From Sipunculus nudus (lineage: Eukaryota; Annelida; Sipuncula; Golfingiida; Sipunculidae): DNA of 64,000 nt. How positions within the stretch are numbered: the stretch's first letter is position 1; every line of letters begins with the position of its first letter. The position numbers and the translations under genes were made by a program. Below, piece after piece: positions 60,531 to 64,000 of the stretch. The notes beneath the pieces are model-generated. The model did no database searches and was not told the DNA's origin. It saw nothing but the letters and a program-made list of their open reading frames with translations. The stretch lies in contig CM049312.1 in NCBI GenBank assembly GCA_026874595.1, forward strand, positions 63,642,929 through 63,706,928, read 5' to 3'.

Positions 60531-61652
60531 ACTGATATTTTCCGTGCGGAATGAATAGCGGAAACATCCCTCCGAGTAGGCGACGCAAGCGGCCTGATCA
60601 TTTAGTGCGTTAATTGTCCCGCTGATACTTTCTGTTTGCACAGAGCATAATGAAGGTTCAATCATGTCAGAAATCTTCAACAATACAGCAATGCAGACAA
60701 CATTTTATCTGGATAGAAATTAAATGTTCAGCACCTCTACCTTTGACACAAATACCACTAAAAGACAAAGGTGCCTTATCTTTCCTGACTTGTGGATGTT
60801 TGGTGATCGTTTTGACCATACCGATTAGGGTTATATTATTGATTGGACCTTGAACTGAAAATCGGAAGAAATAGCAGAAAACGATATGCTGAGGAACTGA
60901 AAAGCAACCTAAAAAGCTTTAATGTGTTAGCGATGGTCTTGGTGGTTTTTTTTTGGTTTGTATTTAAACACTGAATTTATACCGGACGTCTATATCTCAG
61001 CTTTTCTTTTGTCATAAAGAACTGGGTTTGGACAAAAACAAAGGACCTTTGGTAACATCCACTATGGATGGAGCACATATTCTTGGCACAATACGTAGCG
61101 TTTTAGTGTCAGCTGTAATCAATCAATCCAACATTGATGGTAATTGACAGTATGGGTCTCACTCTTTTGCTTATATCATTATTATATCACTACTAACTGT
61201 GCATCCGGCTTTCGTATGGTTCAGTATGGCTTTTGCCGGGTCAGCCATGTCAGGGATGTTCCGCTTCAGCGACAGTATGGGTAGCAGGGCACATTCATGT
61301 CACAAATTCCGAGACGTATTCTACTGTTCCTGGCAGGTCCTTCGAAGACCCCCCGTATTCACGTCTTGGAGCCTTTTGCGATCCCCATTTCGTTTTACAC
61401 GAAACGCCTGTCCCTCCAGGGCTATTATCGAAACACAGCGTGGCGTCTTTAACGTGCCCACCCCCTGATGAACGCGGGTCGGCCACTTAAGGTCCTCATC
61501 TGAATGACAACTCGTTTTGTTTTATTCGAAGGTGGGCAATTGCAATTCCAGGAGCCTTGTCTTACCCCTCTCCCAACTTATCAAGTGAGGTGGTAATCCT
61601 CAGCATTCTCCTGGCACTGACTGCTAGCCAATATGGCCATGCTCTGAGGTCT
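60531..61652. other. Sequence downstream of the LINE, partly GC-rich
   Basis: 61200-61640 is GC-richer and may be the 3' tail of the minus-strand LINE. The rest shows nothing recognisable. Confidence 0.35.
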
Positions 61653-62100
61653 TTATAGATAAGTGTGCTTCACCTTCTCGAGATAGCCCTTGCTCAACTT
61701 ATGCATGTTATCGCTCACATATTCAATGTCAGCCTTCTCGTGAAGTATGGCCACCCTGGTCCTTATTGGGAGTCTCAGGGCTACTCTCAAGACTTTCTTT
61801 TGAAGCACTTGGAGGCGTCTTAGATGACTTTTTGAGGCCATGAGCAATGCCAAATTTCTATAGGTAATGGTTGGTCGAATCCACGTCTTGTAAAGGTATA
61901 TCAAACTCGGAGAGAACATGCCCCCTTTCATTGCTCGGAGCGCCTTCAAACATTTTAGCCTGTGTCTCACTATGTGTTCGACATCCTTAATGTGAACCTC
62001 CAACGAATTTTATTGACAGTAAGGCCCAGGAAATTGACCGTGTCAGTGAACGGAATTGGTTCCTCAGCCAAATTCATTTTTGGAGCCTAGCTGGCTTTGA
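61653..62100 (-). pseudogene. LINE ORF2, C-terminal reverse-transcriptase part
   Basis: On the minus strand VNFLGLTVNK (about 62010-62040) is followed, after a 1-base shift, by an open 116-codon frame with YKTWIRPTITYRNLALL and LQVLQKKVLRVALRLP. These are the standard landmarks downstream of the RT palm in Jockey/CR1-like LINEs. The preceding catalytic palm is absent from this copy. Confidence 0.8.
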
Positions 62101-63900
62101 TATTCATTAGTACCATACTATTCCGGTCAAGAAACTTCACTAACAGTGAGCCGTTCGACGACGTACAACTTCCTCCATAAGAAGTGATCGCAGTGTTGTC
62201 TGATGTGGTCGAAGATCTGAGCTCGGAGCCGTGTTTATGACGGGTTTTAATATACTATTTCACCTATCCCCACAATCGACAAGTTCTACAAATAGTTAGA
62301 GCTTCCACTTCCATCCTTTCCAGCCAATTTGTCTGTCGGTAGAATATGCTCTCTTTAACCTAGAGAGCTACGCCACAAGCCAACTTCCCTGTTGGCCTCC
62401 CCTGTGCAACAGTTCAAAGCCAGTGAAGGTCATATTTTTTGTTAATTTAGTCCTCCAACCATACAAGCCGTTCACGTTCCCACGGCATAGGTGGAGCTTA
62501 AACATGCATAGGTTACGCCGAATGAAAACTTGGAGGACCGTCCCCCTGTTTTGCTCTCTCGTTTATCTGTTTCGAGCCCGCCTCGGTTTGACGGTAGGTT
62601 CTGGCGGGCAACTTTGAAGGTTATACATCCTTGTGACTCGCCCTACGGTTGCCAATGCCGTTTGTGCACGTCGGCTTTCGCTTGTCTGTTGCCCTCCAAC
62701 AGTCTTTGTTTAGTGGCCTTCCTGGCCGCAATGCCTGCACTTGTTGACTTTGTCACATGTCCTAGCCTTATGCAATGCTTGGGCTGTGTGGCTTTTCAAT
62801 AGGCCTCGCAGCGTATGAGCTCGCTCTCATACTTAAACCCGTTTTCGAGCGTTTTTGTGGCGCACTCGGATTTTTGAAAGTGCACCAGCATTTTCTCACC
62901 GGTTTCCTTTCGTGCTTGAGGCGTACGACCTCCTAAGTCTTTTGACCCTGTTCTGTGAGCTCCAACATTATCACGTCCATGGAGATATGTGGACTCACGC
63001 CCTTAGCCACCACTGATATGGACAGGTTCTTAGATGTCTTGGTCAGCTTGCTGACCCTCTCAAGCTCTACTACACCTTCTGCCCGGTCTTGACCAGCGGT
63101 CTACAATCGAGCCTCACCGACACCGTTTCAACTTGGAGTGTCACAACCAACCCTCCCTCATCATAATTGATTTTACAGGGCGCGGTGCTCGTGCACTCCG
63201 TCACCCACCTGTTCAACCGCCTACTGTTTTGCCTAACGGCTACTAGCAGGCAGCGTACCCAATATTTCAGGGCTCCAGCTTCTGGATACCTAACCGTTCG
63301 GGCGAGCCTTCCCGTGACCCCCGAACCTGTCACCACCTCAATCGGTTGGTGTCCTGTTTGCCCCATGTACGTGCAGGTGAGCTGGGAATCATATTAATCC
63401 TCTCTCTTTGATTAACTCGGGCAACCCGATCTCAGTTTTAGGAATCCCCGACCATTCAGGCAATTCCTCGCGTTCTGATCTTTAGCCTTCGCTTGATTGG
63501 TTCCCGACCGTTCGGGCGAGCCTCCGGTCTCCTCTCTGCTACTTTTTCCCGTCGCAACCGTATCCGACTGGCTTCCCGATCGCTCCATGTCCGAACAGCA
63601 AGCTGTGTGATAGGTTGGTGCTCTGAGCCATATGAATCCCCGGGGAAACCAATGTATTGAGACCCCGGCCATTAGGGCGTCTTTCCTTAGACTGGTCCTG
63701 ACTACCCCGGGGTTCTCACTACGCAGTTGAGTCGTCGAACAGCTCAAAGCAAGCCTCGCCGGTCGCCGGCGTAAACTCTGTCTTGTCTCTCAGCCCTCTC
63801 GGGCGAGGTTTACCGACTCACTCAACCTCTCTCGCCCTCGGCGGTCTCATGAATCCCTCCAGTGCCTCGGCGCGCCTCCACCCGCCTGGGCAGCCGGGCT
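62101..63900 (-). pseudogene. LINE ORF1 with CCHC knuckles and start of ORF2 endonuclease, degenerate
   Basis: GC-rich relative to the rest of the window. On the minus strand two zinc-knuckle remnants lie at about 62710-62790: PKHCIRLGHVTK and, in another frame, NKCRHCGQEGH, the latter followed by a stop. Downstream, about 62350-62520, fragments NVNGLYGWRTKLTK and VKESIFYRQTNWLERM in different frames fit the first part of an APE-type endonuclease. From there the sequence jumps within about 250 bp to the RT C-terminus, so most of ORF2 is deleted. The upstream frames at 63070-63366 and 63412-63747 probably belong to ORF1 but show no domain I can name. Confidence 0.6.
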
Positions 63901-64000
63901 TAATTCGGGTTCCAATGGAGCCGGCCCCCGACCGCGCTCCCGCTAGTCGCCTATACGAGTTCACATTCCTTTCGAAACCTCCCGATGGTACTTGTGACTA

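Noticed and set aside
1-64000. CRISPR arrays, operons or bacterial defence systems
   Set aside because: The DNA is eukaryotic; the direct repeats found are tandem satellites or transposons, with no unique spacers of uniform length.

Overview
This window is AT-rich, intron-bearing animal DNA with one convincing host gene and a very dense load of mobile-element debris. No bacterial-type gene organisation is present. Long introns, an SLC16-type transporter split by canonical GT/AG introns, tRNA-derived SINEs, LINE remnants, an INT-before-RT Gypsy element and many (TA)n arrays together suggest an invertebrate, most likely a marine mollusc and probably a bivalve. The species guess is inference.

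Layout. 1-10 kb: truncated copies of a dispersed repeat whose ends carry AGCTCAGCTGACT/AGTCAGCTGAGC, with tandem units of about 328 bp; a truncated minus-strand LTR (1505-2152); and the first copy of a 1.4-kb non-coding repeat. 11.2-18.1 kb: a nearly full-length Ty3/Gypsy element with both LTRs, PBS, gag, protease, integrase, reverse transcriptase, RNase H and PPT. Its integrase lies upstream of the reverse transcriptase, as in the Gmr1 group, and its Gag resembles the ancestor of the SCAN domain. It is broken by frameshifts, stops and a lost catalytic integrase residue. 18.1-33.9 kb: a TIR element with nested repeats, a pair of short MITEs with 5-bp target duplications, an inverted-repeat structure (25.7-27.6 kb), the second copy of the 1.4-kb repeat, and gene-poor sequence.

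33.99-43.93 kb (+): a five-exon SLC16/monocarboxylate-transporter-like gene. The exons join in phase into a 421-residue, 12-helix MFS protein; its 6.5-kb third intron is full of repeats. 44-60.5 kb: at least three tRNA-like or SINE families, 330-bp tandem repeats, a GC-rich repeat shared with 18.9 kb, a pogo/Tigger-like non-autonomous element (52.1-53.2 kb), and a minus-strand LINE reverse-transcriptase remnant with a YADD box (57.1-58.2 kb). 61-64 kb: a GC-rich, minus-strand, internally deleted LINE with CCHC knuckles, an endonuclease start and an RT C-terminus.

The transporter is the only gene likely to work for the host. The Gypsy element is the most informative mobile element: it keeps an open RT-RNase H frame beside a dead integrase. 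Most remaining open frames are short shadows in repeats.
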